Shown: positions 51,539 to 63,267, numbered from the stretch's first letter. The stretch is 64,000 nucleotides of DNA from Aphanomyces cochlioides (GCA_019828595.1 JAHQRK010000009.1:2604001-2668000), one strand, 5' to 3'. The notes: a model not told the origin generated them from the sequence alone. Numbers and translations: made by a program.

Positions 51539-54500
51539 GGTGGTCGCGGCCGGTCTCTTCACCAAGTTCCCCATACTCGAACTGACCACTGCCAACCTCA
51601 ATGGGCTGAAAGACAACGGACATCTTGTGGCGCGGCGACTCCAAATTCCGACCCAAGCCGTTTTCTTTCAAGAAACCAAAATCAATAACATCAAACATCT
51701 CGAAACCTTCCAACTCCACCTCAACAACGAAGTAGGCGTTGGCAAATACAAGCTCTTCACCAACGATCTCCGCACTGATCGCGTCGACTCACTCAACAAT
51801 CGGCGCTGCGGTGTGGCATCGTATTTCCATGGATCCATGCCTGGATTCCTCGACCTGCAACACTTGACCACCCATGACCGACCTGGAAGATACATGGTTG
51901 TTCGAACTCAGTGGGACGGCGTTCCTGTGTACTTTCACAACGTCTATGCCCCGGTTATCGCTCACTCTCGAGCACCGTTTTTCGACGATCTGCCTCGCGA
52001 CTTTGAAGACGACAGCATTCACTTTGTCGGAGGCGATTTCAACTTACCCCTGGAGGAGCATCTGGACGCGACTCGACCTCGCCAAGACCACAACGCTGGT
52101 AAGGCGGAATGCATTGCCTGGCTTTCAGCACTTGGTGTTATCGATGCGTGGAGGATGCACCACCCCAACGAGCGCGTTTACAGCGGCCCTGGTCGAAGCA
52201 ACCGCCTCGACTACCTGTTTGTGGACCAAGATATCGTCGCTCAAACGTACGCACGTTCAAGCTATTCCCCAAGCAGCTTTGCAGGCGACCACATGGAACA
52301 CAAAGTGGTCCTCTCCTGCGAGCAGCGAGCTCCCGACCGAAGTTACTGGCGCCTCCCCCGTGAGCTCTTAAAACAACCCTCAAGTAGTCGCAGCGATCAA
52401 GGCCGAAGCCAATCAACTTTTGGACGAGATGCGCGCAGACGACACTCAAAACTTTGGCGCAAAGTGGTACGGCTGGTTGAAGAGAATGAAGAAGCGTCTC
52501 CAAGTCAGTCATCGCCAGTACATTGACTCGATGAAGTACACACTCAACAGCCTCAAGATGAAGTGGCTTACTTCCCGCCGAGCATTCGACATGGGACTCG
52601 TTGAGACATCCATTGTTAATACCGCCCGTCAAGCCCTTGACACTGCCCGCAGCGAGTACCGACAGTTCAACCTGGATCAGCAATTCGACTTTCACGCCAA
52701 CGTCAACGAGCGAGGTACCAGTCACTTTTTTCGTCGACCCAAGGGGATCAAAGTGCCGCTCTCGTCCGTGACAATCAACGGTGTAACGTCGACTGACCCG
52801 TCTGAAGTCAAGGCTGGTTTTACGTCTCATTGGAAAAACATCATGGTCACTCCAAGAGACCAACCACCGTTGAATCGGGCCCGTCGCCGAGCTATCATTC
52901 GAGCCATTACTCGACGTCTCACTCAAGAACAGCGCGACGCTCTGGAAAGTCCTCTCACGGCGGAAGACCTGTGCGGCGCGCTCAAGTCTATGAACCCGAA
53001 CAAGTCTCCTGGTCCAGACGGCTGGCCTGCAGCTTTCTTTCAAGTCTCCCCGGACGTATTCGCCCAAATCCTGCTCAAGGTGTTCAACTACCAACTCACC
53101 CATCACGGTCACCTCCTGCTCCAACAACGCCGAAGTGCAGTGGCGCTCTTGTTCAAGGCTGGAGACAGAGGCGACCCTGGCAACTATCGGCCGATTACTC
53201 TCATGTCGGTTGAAGTCAAGATTCTATCGCGGGCGCTGGCCTACCGTCTTGCACAAGTTGCCCCATACCTCGCTCACCCAAGCCAAGCTGGTTTTGTCCC
53301 TGGCCGTCGCTTGCACGACCACGTGATGCTGGTACAAGCATTGCAGACTTTCTGTACCAATGAAGACCACGACTACTACGCGACGCTTCTCGACTTTTCC
53401 AAGGCATACGATATGGTTGACCAAGGCTTTCTCTTCGACGTACTCAAGGAGATGAACATCGGTCCCACATTTGTGTCTTGGGTTCAGTTGCTTTACAATA
53501 CGCCTCTGGTCCAGATCATTTTCAACGACGGTCTTGGCCCAACCATACGGCCTACCCGCGGAGTCAAGCAAGGTTGCCCCCTATCGTGCATGCTCTTCGT
53601 ACTTTACCTCGAGCCACTCGGCGAAATGCTACGCGGATCTCCTGATTTTGGTATTCCCCTTCCAAATGGAGACTCACTGACGAGCATCTACTTTGCCGAC
53701 GACACGACTCTACTCTCGTCATCCCTCCAAGCGGCGGTCGAGCAAATGGCAATTGTCGAAGACTTTTGCTCTGTGTCTGGAGCTCGTCTCAACGTTGCCA
53801 AGTGCATGACTTTGGCGCTCAACAACAATCTCGATATCGAAGACATCGACGATGGTGGCCTCTTGAACGTCTTGCCGAGCGAGAAGCCAGTGAAATACCT
53901 TGGTATTCTCTTTGGCCACCGACTGCCGCGCGATTTTCAAGTCCAGCAACTGAACGACAAGTTTCTGGCTGCGTTTCAAACGTGGGGAAGTCGTGCGCGA
54001 ACCATCCAAGGCCGCAAACTCATCGTATCGACCATGTTGTTGTCGTTGTTATGGCATGTCACGGCTGCAGTGTATGTGCCTCCAACGATGGTTGCCGTTT
54101 GGCAAAGAATGGTCAACAAGTACATCCTTGGTCGGAAGACGCAAATCACCGACCATCATCGCTCAACTATTTGCCGCAAGTGGCAGTTCGATCAAAAACT
54201 CGGCCTCGGTATTCCGCATGTGGCTTCGAAGCTTCGGACTCAGCGACTGCTGCGGCTCCAACTCTTGATGCAGCCCAATTCACCCAACACATTTGCCCCA
54301 TGGAAGTTGCTTGTCAAGAGACAATTTTCCCGTGTCATGAACAAGCTGTATCGCGACACCCACCCGTTCGACTTTCTCACGTACTTCCCCAACCACAGCT
54401 CCAAGTGGTTGTTTTTGTGGGAGCTGCATCCTCTTTGGCACGACATTTGGCATCAATGGGCCGCCACACCTATGGCCAAGCGAACCGCTTCGCCACCAAG

Positions 54501-55656
54501 CCTCGAAGAACTTTTGAACCTCCCCGTGTGGCTGACATCCTACCCCGCTCTGCAAGTTGGTCCTGCGGGTGCTACATCAAATGTCGTGAAGACTGCTCTG
54601 TGTCGTCGATGGTGTAGACATGCGTCTCAAAACGGTTTCCACTGCCTCAAAGACTTCTTGACACGGCAAGGGACATGGCCTACAAGAGCTGCGTTTATTG
54701 ATCGACTGTCATCCAACAACCGTGCGGCACAAGTGACGTTACAAGCGAACGGCGCGATGGGATTTGCAGCACCCGAACGTGCTGGTCAAGTTTATAGCCA
54801 CCTCACCAAGATATTCGACCAAGTCCTCCGCACGTCTGGCGTTCGAACTGGAACTGCTTTGACCGATATCGATACAACAAGTCACCCTTTCAAGGCACTT
54901 TTCAAAGATCAATTGCTATCCTTCGAGCGTTGGCCCAAGCGACTCGTATCACGTTTGGCGCATCACGCCCCTTCGGATGGAAAACCGCACCCAGTGGCGA
55001 CATCGTCCCGCGTCGAGCAACAAGATATTGCGACCTACGTGCGACTCATCCGCAAAACATGCCGTTGGCCGCCTCCCCTCCATGGCGACGTTTGGTTTCG
55101 ACTGTTGTTCAACATGCTGCCTGTCAACTCGCGCTTGTTCTACTTGCAACCTCAGCAGCCAGACGTAATTTGCTGTGTCTATACCAATTGCGACGCACCG
55201 GAGAACCAACACCACGCCTTCCACACCTGCTCTCGCGTGTATCCCCTTTGGCGTTTTCACGCGACCGCTTGGCGATGCTTCGGTGTCAATTTCGATTGGA
55301 CTGCCATCACCAACATCGACCGCTTTCAAGTCAACGAACGCGGTAGCCAGCTTCAAGACATACTGTTTGTGCTCTGGGCTCTTCTGTGTGCTTCCAACCT
55401 TCACTATATTTGGACAACGCACAACGCCGCCAAGTTCGAATCGAAGGAGCCGCCTCCGCCAGAAATTTGGCAAGAAGTCAGCTTCATCCGATGGCATGCA
55501 TCGATCCGCAGATGGCTTCGCCTCCAAGAAGTTGACAGCCCTCAACGAGTGGAAGCAATTTCAGCAATCAATACTTTGCATAGACAACCTGTCTATCGCC
55601 CACTGGTAGCCAAGTACCCGACTTTGCTCGCGCTCCAACCTTCAGCCCCAAATTAA
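51501..55656 (+). pseudogene. Family A ORF2 (APE endonuclease + reverse transcriptase + zinc motif), one 1-nt insertion
   Basis: Same protein as the 1,384-aa ORF2 of A2. One extra base in an A-rich run at ~52370-52374 (TTAAAACAACCC against TTAAAGAACCC) breaks the frame after the endonuclease domain. The remaining frame is open to the stop 55654-55656. This copy has the canonical PGPDG motif that A1 and A2 have changed to PGSDG, and LDFSKAYD preceded by TL rather than TF. It starts at ATG 51501 or by +1 shift at 51536-51538. Confidence 0.92.
51530..51550 (+). promoter_or_regulatory. ORF1/ORF2 junction, candidate +1 recoding site (A4)
   Basis: Same block as at 5950-5970. Skipping one base at GGC-TAA-G continues in the ORF2 frame as KVVAAG. 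Confidence 0.5.
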
Positions 55657-55827
55657 CAAGCCCCAAGTATTTATTCAACAAGTCAAAAATCGCTGTACTC
55701 CAAAGCCCAAAGTAGAAAATCTGCTGAAGCATTTGGAAGTGGGATGAGCCGTTAGTAGGCAATATTAGTATTAGTAGATATTGAAAGTCTATTAATATAC
55801 CTCCCCATTGCAGTGAGCTATACGACC

Positions 55828-57518
55828 TCCCTGAAGACTCGGTCGCCAAGTGGCAGTCCATGGTGTACAAGTTCATCTTGACAAGAAAGCGACACAAGGA
55901 AGACAAGCACATGTCCTTGATCAACTCTGGCGTGGCGTATCATCCCAGCCTGGGTCTCAGGATTCCGCATATTGCGTCAAGAATTCGTGCTCAACGTGTT
56001 CAGCGACTTCAATTCCTTGTTCAGACCGACAACGAAGAACCATCGTTATGGTCTGTTCTCCCGAAGCAGCTCTTTCGAAGGTGCATGGAGCCGTTCGCAA
56101 GATACTCGTCGTGGGACTGCCTCATGTATCATCCCAACCACAACACAAATCACATGCGACTTGAAGTACTCCCTTTGTTGTGGCGGAAAATCTGGGCCAA
56201 CTGGCATCGTATCCCCCTTACGCGCAAATGTCCTGAAACGCCGACACAATCTCAGCTCCCTACCATGTCTGTTTGGCTGCAAATTCATCCGCTGTTTTTG
56301 GTTCCTGGTTCCAATGGACCAACCTCGCTTGCTGTCGCCCTCAAACATCATCGTCCCTTCTACAAGTTCCTCGCCCAAGAAGGCTTGCATTGCTTGGACG
56401 ATTTCGTCACCACACAACGCGTGTGGCCCTCCTATGAAGAATTCAAGTTGCAAATGGAGCCTTACGTTTGGCGGTTCCCTGGCGATGATTTTCCACGCGT
56501 GTTTCGCCATTTGTACTCCCTGCTTTCACTCATTGCGACCACTGTATGGCAAGTACTGGGTATCCCTCTCGTGGAAGCTGTGCCTCCCAATCATGAAGTT
56601 CAAATCCCCGTCGGACAAGTTTGGAAGAATGTCTTTGTTCCTTTTCAACAATGGCCGCGCAAGTACATCCGATCGATTTGCTTTTGCGCGCCACTACTCA
56701 CCAAACAGCACCCCTTGTCGAGCGATTCAAGAAACAATGATTTGGCGATCAAGAAATACATGAACAAGACTGTGAAACCTTTGATGCGATATCCAACTCC
56801 TGTTCAAGCCGATGTGTGGTGGCGAATCTTGTTTCGGATGCTACCCGTCAACTCTCGCTTCTTTTTCCTTCAAGACACCAACCCTAGCATTATCGAATGC
56901 TCCTTTCCTGGTTGCTCAGCCGTCGAAACGATACAACACATCCTGTTCGACTGCAAGTTTGTCAAGCCTGTGTGGAATTGGCATCAAGCAGCGTGGCGGC
57001 CGTTTGGTATTCCATTTACATGGAATACGATTATCAACCTCGACGAATTCGCGGTTTCTGAAGAATGGGTGTCTCATTTTTCAGTGATTCGTCGTTTGTG
57101 GGTCCTTCTCGTTTCATCTTTGCTACGGGACTTTTGGATTCATCGCAATCGAACCAAGTTTGAAGGCAAAACAGTGCCATACATCCAGGCGGTCAAGGAA
57201 GTATCTCTTGTTTCGTGGACCGCAAATATCAGACGAATGCTCCGTGATCCTACAATGGACAGTGATGAAGCAATGCAAGTCTCCGAGATAGTCGAAAAAC
57301 TCAAGTCTCATACCAACTACACTTGGTTTTGGGAGAAGAACTTGCGAGCGACACTTGTGTAAAGAAGTCTCAAGATTTCAAGACAATGCAAGAGCTCAAT
57401 CGAACTCACGCAACGATTCAAGTGGCTTTCGAGTAGAACTTAGTAGTCCTTGTTCCCCATTGGGTCGTCTAGGCAAATATTTATAGGGGTTAAAGGTCAA
57501 ATATACCCCGATTGTCAT
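55828..57518 (+). mobile_element. Family C element C5, 5'-truncated (1.69 kb)
   Basis: Same start as C1, C2 and C4. It follows A4 through its scar and ends before scar 57519-57532 and TATTATACTT of U9. Confidence 0.93.
55830..57362 (+). pseudogene. Family C ORF2, C-terminal fragment, frame open (C5, 510 aa)
   Basis: Same as C4 except EEWVSH in place of EERVSH near 57060. Post-RT region and zinc motif only. Truncation relic without a start of its own. Confidence 0.87.
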
Positions 57519-58522
57519 TGAGCTATACGACCTATTATACTTATTCCCATACACACCACATCACACAACACACGTTCTCAAACACATTGACACACACACT
57601 TTTTTTCCACACACAAAAGAAACCTACAACATATCCCACACACCATCCACTCTCCCAACAAAACAAAACCTACGCAATTCAATTTGGCATCCGCTCGTCG
57701 TCAGCCCTCGACAGTCCCAAGCTTCATTCCTCGTGTCCTCTGTCCATATCCTTTTACACGCATACTATTTAATTATAAACGTTATTATTAGCAGAGAGTT
57801 TTGACCTACATTTTCGTCTTTAAAGTCATGTTTCTCAAAGGCTATAATGTTTTCCAAGTTATTTCTTATTGCATGCAAATCCTCATGAAATTCATATTCG
57901 GCGGGTCAAATTTCTTATCAAAACTCAAATACTTTGCTTCAGTATGGAGAAAAGTTCATCGTCGTTGTCGACCACTGTCAAGTGGCTCATTCATATAACG
58001 CCAACAAGCCAGGACAGAGCTTTGTGAAGGCAAAGCTACACGATCTTGAAAAGATTGTCGATCCCATTCGAGATGCTTCGTTTTGTTTATCCGTGTAGAT
58101 TCCTATTTACATGTATTTTGGATGCATGCCTTGGCTGCCACGTTGAGGTGATTCAAATGAAATTCACAGACTCAGAGATCATTGCAAACGATTGCATGAC
58201 TACATCAAGACATGTCGGCGTATCTCGATGTGTCAACCATCGTAAACACACGAGCGTTTGGAGCAAGCCTCGCGAAGAGACTCAACAGAACAAAAACAAG
58301 ACTGCATTTGTCTTGTCAAGAGTATAGATGGACACTGCAGATGGACCACAGTCCGTGAAAGAGAGATTCAAGGAATGTCTTATCCATATGTGCGTAGAGG
58401 TGAGCACCTCTTTTCGTGCTGGACGTGGCATGAGGTGACTAGTAAGAGCTGAGAAGAATACAGGAGGAATCCTAAGGAAAGGCGAGAATGTTGGGAGGAG
58501 AGGACGAAATCGGAGAAAAGGG

Positions 58523-58529
58523 AAAAAAA
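58523..58529 (-). terminator. Pol III terminator of tRNA9
   Basis: A T7 run on the tRNA strand, one longer than in the other units. Confidence 0.85.
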
Positions 58530-58532
58530 CGT

Positions 58533-58605
58533 TGGTCATACTGGGGCTCGAACCCAGGACCCTGGCGTTATTAGCACCATGCTCTACCGACTGAGCTATA
58601 CGACC
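58533..58605 (-). tRNA. tRNA-Ile(AAU), copy 9
   Basis: Identical to copy 1 despite extra changes in its flank. Element B7 starts at the base upstream of nt 1. Confidence 0.96.
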
Positions 58606-58606
58606 A

Positions 58607-61600
58607 TGTCATCGCCACCACCTCCAATCCATGCAACACGAGCTCAAAAGCCTAAAACTGAGACATATATCTGCACAACGATCATACGAAGCTGGCTTGC
58701 TCGACGAGGCTGCCGTTGATGCTACTCGGTTGGCGCTGGAAAACGCAAGAATCGAATATCGCCAATACCGCATGGATCAGCAATTCGATTTTCATGCAAA
58801 TATCAACGAACGCGGTACGAGCCACTTCTTTCGAAGGCCACAAGGACTCAAGGTTCCTATCACGACGGTCAACGTCGATGGCATTCCCGTGTCTGATCCT
58901 ACCACTATCAAAGAGAGATTCACTGCCCATTGGAAGGCAATAATGACTACCACTCGTGGCGAACAACCTCGGCTAAACCGGGCGAGGCGGAGGGCTGTCA
59001 TACGGTTTATCTCCCGCAAACTCAATGATGAGCAACGCGAGGAGCTAGACAGACCTATCACAGCAGCCGAGCTGTGTAGTGCTCTCAAGACAATGAGTCC
59101 AAACAAGTCTCCTGGTCCTGATGGATGGCCAGCGGCCTTCTTCCAAGTAGCACCCGAGGCTTTCTCCGAAATCCTGGTCAGGGTCTTCAACTACCAACTT
59201 CACCACCACGGTAAACTACTCCTTCAACAAAGGCGTAGTGCTGTGGCTCTGCTCTTCAAAGCTGGTGATCGAGGCGATCCTGGAAACTACCGACCTATTG
59301 CACTCATGTCAGTGGAGGTGAAGATACTATCCCGTGCCCTCGCTTATCGCCTGGCTACAGTAGCTCCTCATCTCATTCACCCAAGTCAAGCTGGCTTTGT
59401 CCCAGGACGACGGCTGCATGACCACGTCCTGCTTGTGCAAACTTTGCAAACGTTTTGCACCAACGAAGATCACGACTACTATGCAACATTCCTTGACTTT
59501 TCGAAAGCGTACGACATGGTGGATCGAGAATTTATGCTTGATGTGCTGAGAGAAGTCAACACTGGTGATGGTTTCATTGCGTGGGTAGCTCTTTTGTACG
59601 ACTCACCTTTGGTCCAGATCATCTTCAATGGCGAGCTTGGCCCTAAGATCCGACCTACCCGAGGCGTCAAACAAGGCTGTCCTTTATCATGCCTACTGTT
59701 CGTCCTATACCTAGAACCTCTTGGTGAGATGCTCCGAGCGTCCCCACATCTTGGAATCGCTCTCCCCCACGACTCAGTTATTACGAGTATATTCTTTGCC
59801 GACGACTCGACGTTGTTATCAAACTCGCTGCAATCTGCTGTGGAGCAAATGGCAATTGTGGAAGAGTTTTGCACGGCTTCAGGGGCCCGTCTGAATCGTT
59901 TCAAGTGCATGACCTTGGTTCTCAACGACCATCTCGATCAAGAAGACATCGAAGCAGATGGTTTGCTCAATATCGTACCAACTGGTCAGTGTACGAAATA
60001 TCTTGGTATTCTCTTTGGCCATCGACTTTCGGCTGACTCCCAACTTCAAAAACTCAACGACAAATTCATCTCGTCCTTTCAACTATGGGGTAAACGAGCA
60101 AGGACATTGCAGGGCCGAAAGCTTATTGCCTCCACGATGTTGCTATCTATGTTGTGGCATGTAACAGCCGTTGTACCTGTGCCTCCTGCTATGGTCGTTA
60201 CGTGGCAACAAATGTTAAACAAGTTCATACTTTGCCGCAAGACCCAGCTCGATGAGAGTTACCGTCCCTCAATCCATAGAAGGTGGCAGTACGACAAGCC
60301 TTTAGGCCTGGGAATCCCCCACATTGCATCGAGGCTGCGAACACAACGCCTTCTTCGTTTACAGCTCTTTATGTCTGCCGATTCTCCTGGTGAAATCCTG
60401 GTGTGGAAGAAACTTGTACAGCGACAATTTAGCCGCACAATACATCAGTTATTCCGAGACAGTCACCCATTCGATTTTCTTTCATACTACCCAAATGCAA
60501 GCTCCAAGTGGCTTTTGCTTCGCGAGCTCCATCCACTGTGGCTTGATACTTGGAAACATTGGTCAGCCACAGACATGAGTAAGCGAATCGGCGTGCCTCC
60601 AAATCTCGACACGGTACTGAACCTCCCGGTATGGCTCACAGCCTACGACGCAATGCACTTCGGCTCTGCTAAGATGTTAGCAAATGTCGTGAAAGATGAA
60701 GACATGCGTCTCTGGTGCCGCCACGGGGCCAAAAATGGTCTCAGATGCCTGAAGGATTTCCTGACCCCACATGGCGCTTGGCCAACAGAGACCATGTTCG
60801 TGAACCGAATGTCGTCGAACAATCCAGCTGCCCAAGTTTGTCTAAACCAGGACGGAGTCATGGACTTTGCCACATTGCCCCGCACAACCGACATTTACAA
60901 TCAACTCACACGAATCTTCGACAAAGTTGTTCGATCGTTTGACATTCGGCAAGGGTCGCCACTGCCTAATGTCCCGACTTGTCAACATCCGTTTACAGCC
61001 AGAATCAAGGATGCTGATTTACCTTTCGAGTCGTGGCCCAAGAAAAACGTGGTGCATTTAGCTTACCACGCCCCCCAGACTGAAGCTATACATCCTATGA
61101 AGACTACGACAAGAACTGACAAAGACATAGCAAAGTATATCCGTCTCATTCGTACTGTGTGTAATCTACCTCCACCTGTTCAAGGCGATGTATGGTTTCG
61201 ATTGCACATGAAGATGTTACCCGTCAACTCGAGGTTTTCCTATATGCAGATCCAAAACCCTGACGCTATTTGTTGTGTCTATGAAGATTGCTCGGATGTT
61301 GAGACTTTTCATCATGCCTTCCATACATGTCATCATGTACATCAAGTTTGGATGTTCCAAGAGCGAGCATGGAGAGCTTATGGTGTTAAGTTTGATTGGG
61401 CAACCACCACGAATATCAGTCGCTTCAAGACCAATACGCGAGGAAAACACCTGCATGACGCATTATTCAAATTATGGTCCCTCCTTTGTGCTTCCATCAC
61501 GTACTCCTTATGGACTCAAAGAAATGCAACCAAGTTCGATGGCAAAAGGCCTCTACCGATTTTACTATGGAACGAGATTATATTTGTCAGTTGGACAGCT

Positions 61601-61747
61601 TCCATCAGGCGAACAATTCGTTTTCTCTCGCCTGACGACTTCGACTATCGAAACATCATCGAAGCGGTCTCAGTCCTTTTCTCTCAAGCTGGATACAACG
61701 AGCTATTCGAAAAATATCCCATGTCTTTTCGAGTTGAACACCAGTAA
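58607..61747 (+). CDS. Family B ORF2, reverse transcriptase to C-terminus, frame intact (1,046 aa, 5'-partial)
   Basis: Open from the truncation point to the stop 61745-61747. The endonuclease domain is missing. Reverse transcriptase: PGPDGWPAAFF (~59110), YRPIALMSVE, LDFSKAYDMVDRE, GVKQGCPLS, FADD at ~59796-59807 and KYLGILFGHR. The zinc motif CCVYEDCS...HHAFHTC is at ~61273-61330. The C run that is short in B5 has five C here (~59764-59768), so the frame passes through FADD. It cannot make a complete retrotransposition protein without the endonuclease. Confidence 0.9.
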   Translation, partial: CHRHHLQSMQHELKSLKLRHISAQRSYEAGLLDEAAVDATRLALENARIEYRQYRMDQQFDFHANINERGTSHFFRRPQGLKVPITTVNVDGIPVSDPTTIKERFTAHWKAIMTTTRGEQPRLNRARRRAVIRFISRKLNDEQREELDRPITAAELCSALKTMSPNKSPGPDGWPAAFFQVAPEAFSEILVRVFNYQLHHHGKLLLQQRRSAVALLFKAGDRGDPGNYRPIALMSVEVKILSRALAYRLATVAPHLIHPSQAGFVPGRRLHDHVLLVQTLQTFCTNEDHDYYATFLDFSKAYDMVDREFMLDVLREVNTGDGFIAWVALLYDSPLVQIIFNGELGPKIRPTRGVKQGCPLSCLLFVLYLEPLGEMLRASPHLGIALPHDSVITSIFFADDSTLLSNSLQSAVEQMAIVEEFCTASGARLNRFKCMTLVLNDHLDQEDIEADGLLNIVPTGQCTKYLGILFGHRLSADSQLQKLNDKFISSFQLWGKRARTLQGRKLIASTMLLSMLWHVTAVVPVPPAMVVTWQQMLNKFILCRKTQLDESYRPSIHRRWQYDKPLGLGIPHIASRLRTQRLLRLQLFMSADSPGEILVWKKLVQRQFSRTIHQLFRDSHPFDFLSYYPNASSKWLLLRELHPLWLDTWKHWSATDMSKRIGVPPNLDTVLNLPVWLTAYDAMHFGSAKMLANVVKDEDMRLWCRHGAKNGLRCLKDFLTPHGAWPTETMFVNRMSSNNPAAQVCLNQDGVMDFATLPRTTDIYNQLTRIFDKVVRSFDIRQGSPLPNVPTCQHPFTARIKDADLPFESWPKKNVVHLAYHAPQTEAIHPMKTTTRTDKDIAKYIRLIRTVCNLPPPVQGDVWFRLHMKMLPVNSRFSYMQIQNPDAICCVYEDCSDVETFHHAFHTCHHVHQVWMFQERAWRAYGVKFDWATTTNISRFKTNTRGKHLHDALFKLWSLLCASITYSLWTQRNATKFDGKRPLPILLWNEIIFVSWTASIRRTIRFLSPDDFDYRNIIEAVSVLFSQAGYNELFEKYPMSFRVEHQ

Positions 61748-61960
61748 TTTGATTACAAGCCCCAGCTGTATTCTTGACTTGGTATCCCAGCTGAATTTTT
61801 GATTGGGAATCCTGGCGACCATCACTCACGATCCGCGCAAAACATTTCACTGCCCAATCAAATCGTGCCTGACTCAAGTGTCGCAACTGAGAATAAGTTC
61901 AGTGAGAATCTCAAAACAATTCTCCAAGACTCACTTTTGATTTTACCCAAGACAACAACA

Positions 61961-63175
61961 ATGGAAGCTTCAACGATTTTCACTGCCGATAGCGTACTCC
62001 CCGCGCAGACGTCGAGACCCATAACTACACGAGGTGTGGGGAGCTCGATGTCTCCAGGGATTACTCTTGAGGGAGTGGATGGAGTTGAGATTTCTGTACC
62101 TATGACGCAATCATCCGACACTCGTCCTTCAAGTCCAGTTACAACTGAAGAACACCAATTTACTCCTGATATGTCCATTTTGAACTCGAGCACCCGCGAA
62201 TTTGACCCCTTGGGCAATGACAATGGATCTCCGCTACCATCCCTCATGGATCTATTGGACGATGTTTCTGTTCCAGCCAGGCCACAAACGAATGCGACAA
62301 CGGCTGATGCCCCAACCAACCGCCCACGCACTCTGCGAATTCCAACCGACGATGATGACATCGATGAAGTGTTGTTTATCGATGACCACCGCGAAGTGGC
62401 ATCAATGCGAAATCGAATTTCAACTATTCAATACCAAGTCAACTGGAAGTTTCAACGCCCGGATGGACTCGACAAAGACTGGTTCGACGAAAAAGACCTC
62501 AGCGGGTGTCAAGAAGCCGTGGCGATGTACCAACGATGGCGACAAGCTGGAGCCCACTTCCTCACGAACACTGGTCTCGCCCCAACGCTTGCTGAATTTC
62601 GAGCGATGGATCCTCTGTGGCTAGAAATTGGCAACAACAGTGACAAATCTTGTCTTGCGGCTGCAATCCGAATCGTTGCTACCAATTTGAATGTCTCCAA
62701 TTTTGAGCTCAGCGAAGAAGTCATTTCGGGTTTCAAAGAGGCCCATGGAGTTCCTCAAGACGCGGGCATTCCCCCTTCCAAGATGCATGATTTTCTCAAG
62801 CTGGCATACACACATGGATTCCACTACAACGACGCCATATTCTCCCGTCAACTGCTCAAGCAATCGGTGGGTGATCCAATTCGTGATATCTGTAGAGCGA
62901 TATTGGATGAGCCTGACGGAGAATTCTTGGTTGTTTCTGTCACTGATTCAACATCCCATTGCTGGGTCCTCGCCAAGCGATACAAGCGCTGCATAGACCG
63001 AAGTCTATGTATGATCCAAGACAATGAAAATGTATACCCCCTGGGTCAGATGCCAAGAGTCAGTTTTATCCGACATATTCGCCGTGTTAGCTTACAAACA
63101 CCGAAGAAATCGAAGTCCCAACGTCGAAGCGAATCAAGAAAACGAAAAGCCAAATTGATTTCCAATTCAGCCTAG
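61961..63175 (+). CDS. Family B ORF3 (404 aa) in B7
   Basis: Complete, with the same translation as in B4 and B5. 213 nt separate it from the ORF2 stop. Four full-length copies of this ORF in the window (20319, 43066, 44402, 61961) are all uninterrupted, whereas the other ORFs often carry indels. Domains as described for B4: chromodomain-like ~133-195, C231/H333/D354 protease-like core, basic tail. Confidence 0.75.
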   Translation: MEASTIFTADSVLPAQTSRPITTRGVGSSMSPGITLEGVDGVEISVPMTQSSDTRPSSPVTTEEHQFTPDMSILNSSTREFDPLGNDNGSPLPSLMDLLDDVSVPARPQTNATTADAPTNRPRTLRIPTDDDDIDEVLFIDDHREVASMRNRISTIQYQVNWKFQRPDGLDKDWFDEKDLSGCQEAVAMYQRWRQAGAHFLTNTGLAPTLAEFRAMDPLWLEIGNNSDKSCLAAAIRIVATNLNVSNFELSEEVISGFKEAHGVPQDAGIPPSKMHDFLKLAYTHGFHYNDAIFSRQLLKQSVGDPIRDICRAILDEPDGEFLVVSVTDSTSHCWVLAKRYKRCIDRSLCMIQDNENVYPLGQMPRVSFIRHIRRVSLQTPKKSKSQRRSESRKRKAKLISNSA

Positions 63176-63267
63176 CAGTTGGAAATGGGATGAGCCTTCG
63201 GGCAATATTAGTTTGTAGTTTACATTAACTACAAATAGACTCCCCATTGACATTGAGCTATACGACC

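Larger units (their letters stand above)
48487..55813 (+). mobile_element. Family A element A4, full length (7.33 kb)
   Basis: The 5' end is identical to that of B5 for ~35 nt. Contents: 52-nt 5' UTR, ORF1 (intact), ORF2 (one 1-nt insertion), 157-nt 3' UTR with stem-loop, scar 55814-55827. No ORF3. It is the copy closest to intact in the window and lies directly on tRNA8. Confidence 0.95.
57533..58605 (-). repeat. tRNA-Ile tandem unit U9 (1,073 bp)
   Basis: Complete unit with more private changes than the others (AGAAAAGTTC near 57950, AGCCTCGCG near 58266, GGCGAGAATG near 58484, GGGAAAAAAAC near 58520). Confidence 0.93.
58606..63253 (+). mobile_element. Family B element B7, 5'-truncated inside ORF2 (4.65 kb)
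   Basis: It begins ATGTCATCGCC, equal to ~39711 of B5. It keeps the reverse transcriptase part of ORF2, the complete ORF3 and the 3' terminus, then scar 63254-63267. It is the best source for the unbroken family B RT frame. Confidence 0.94.
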
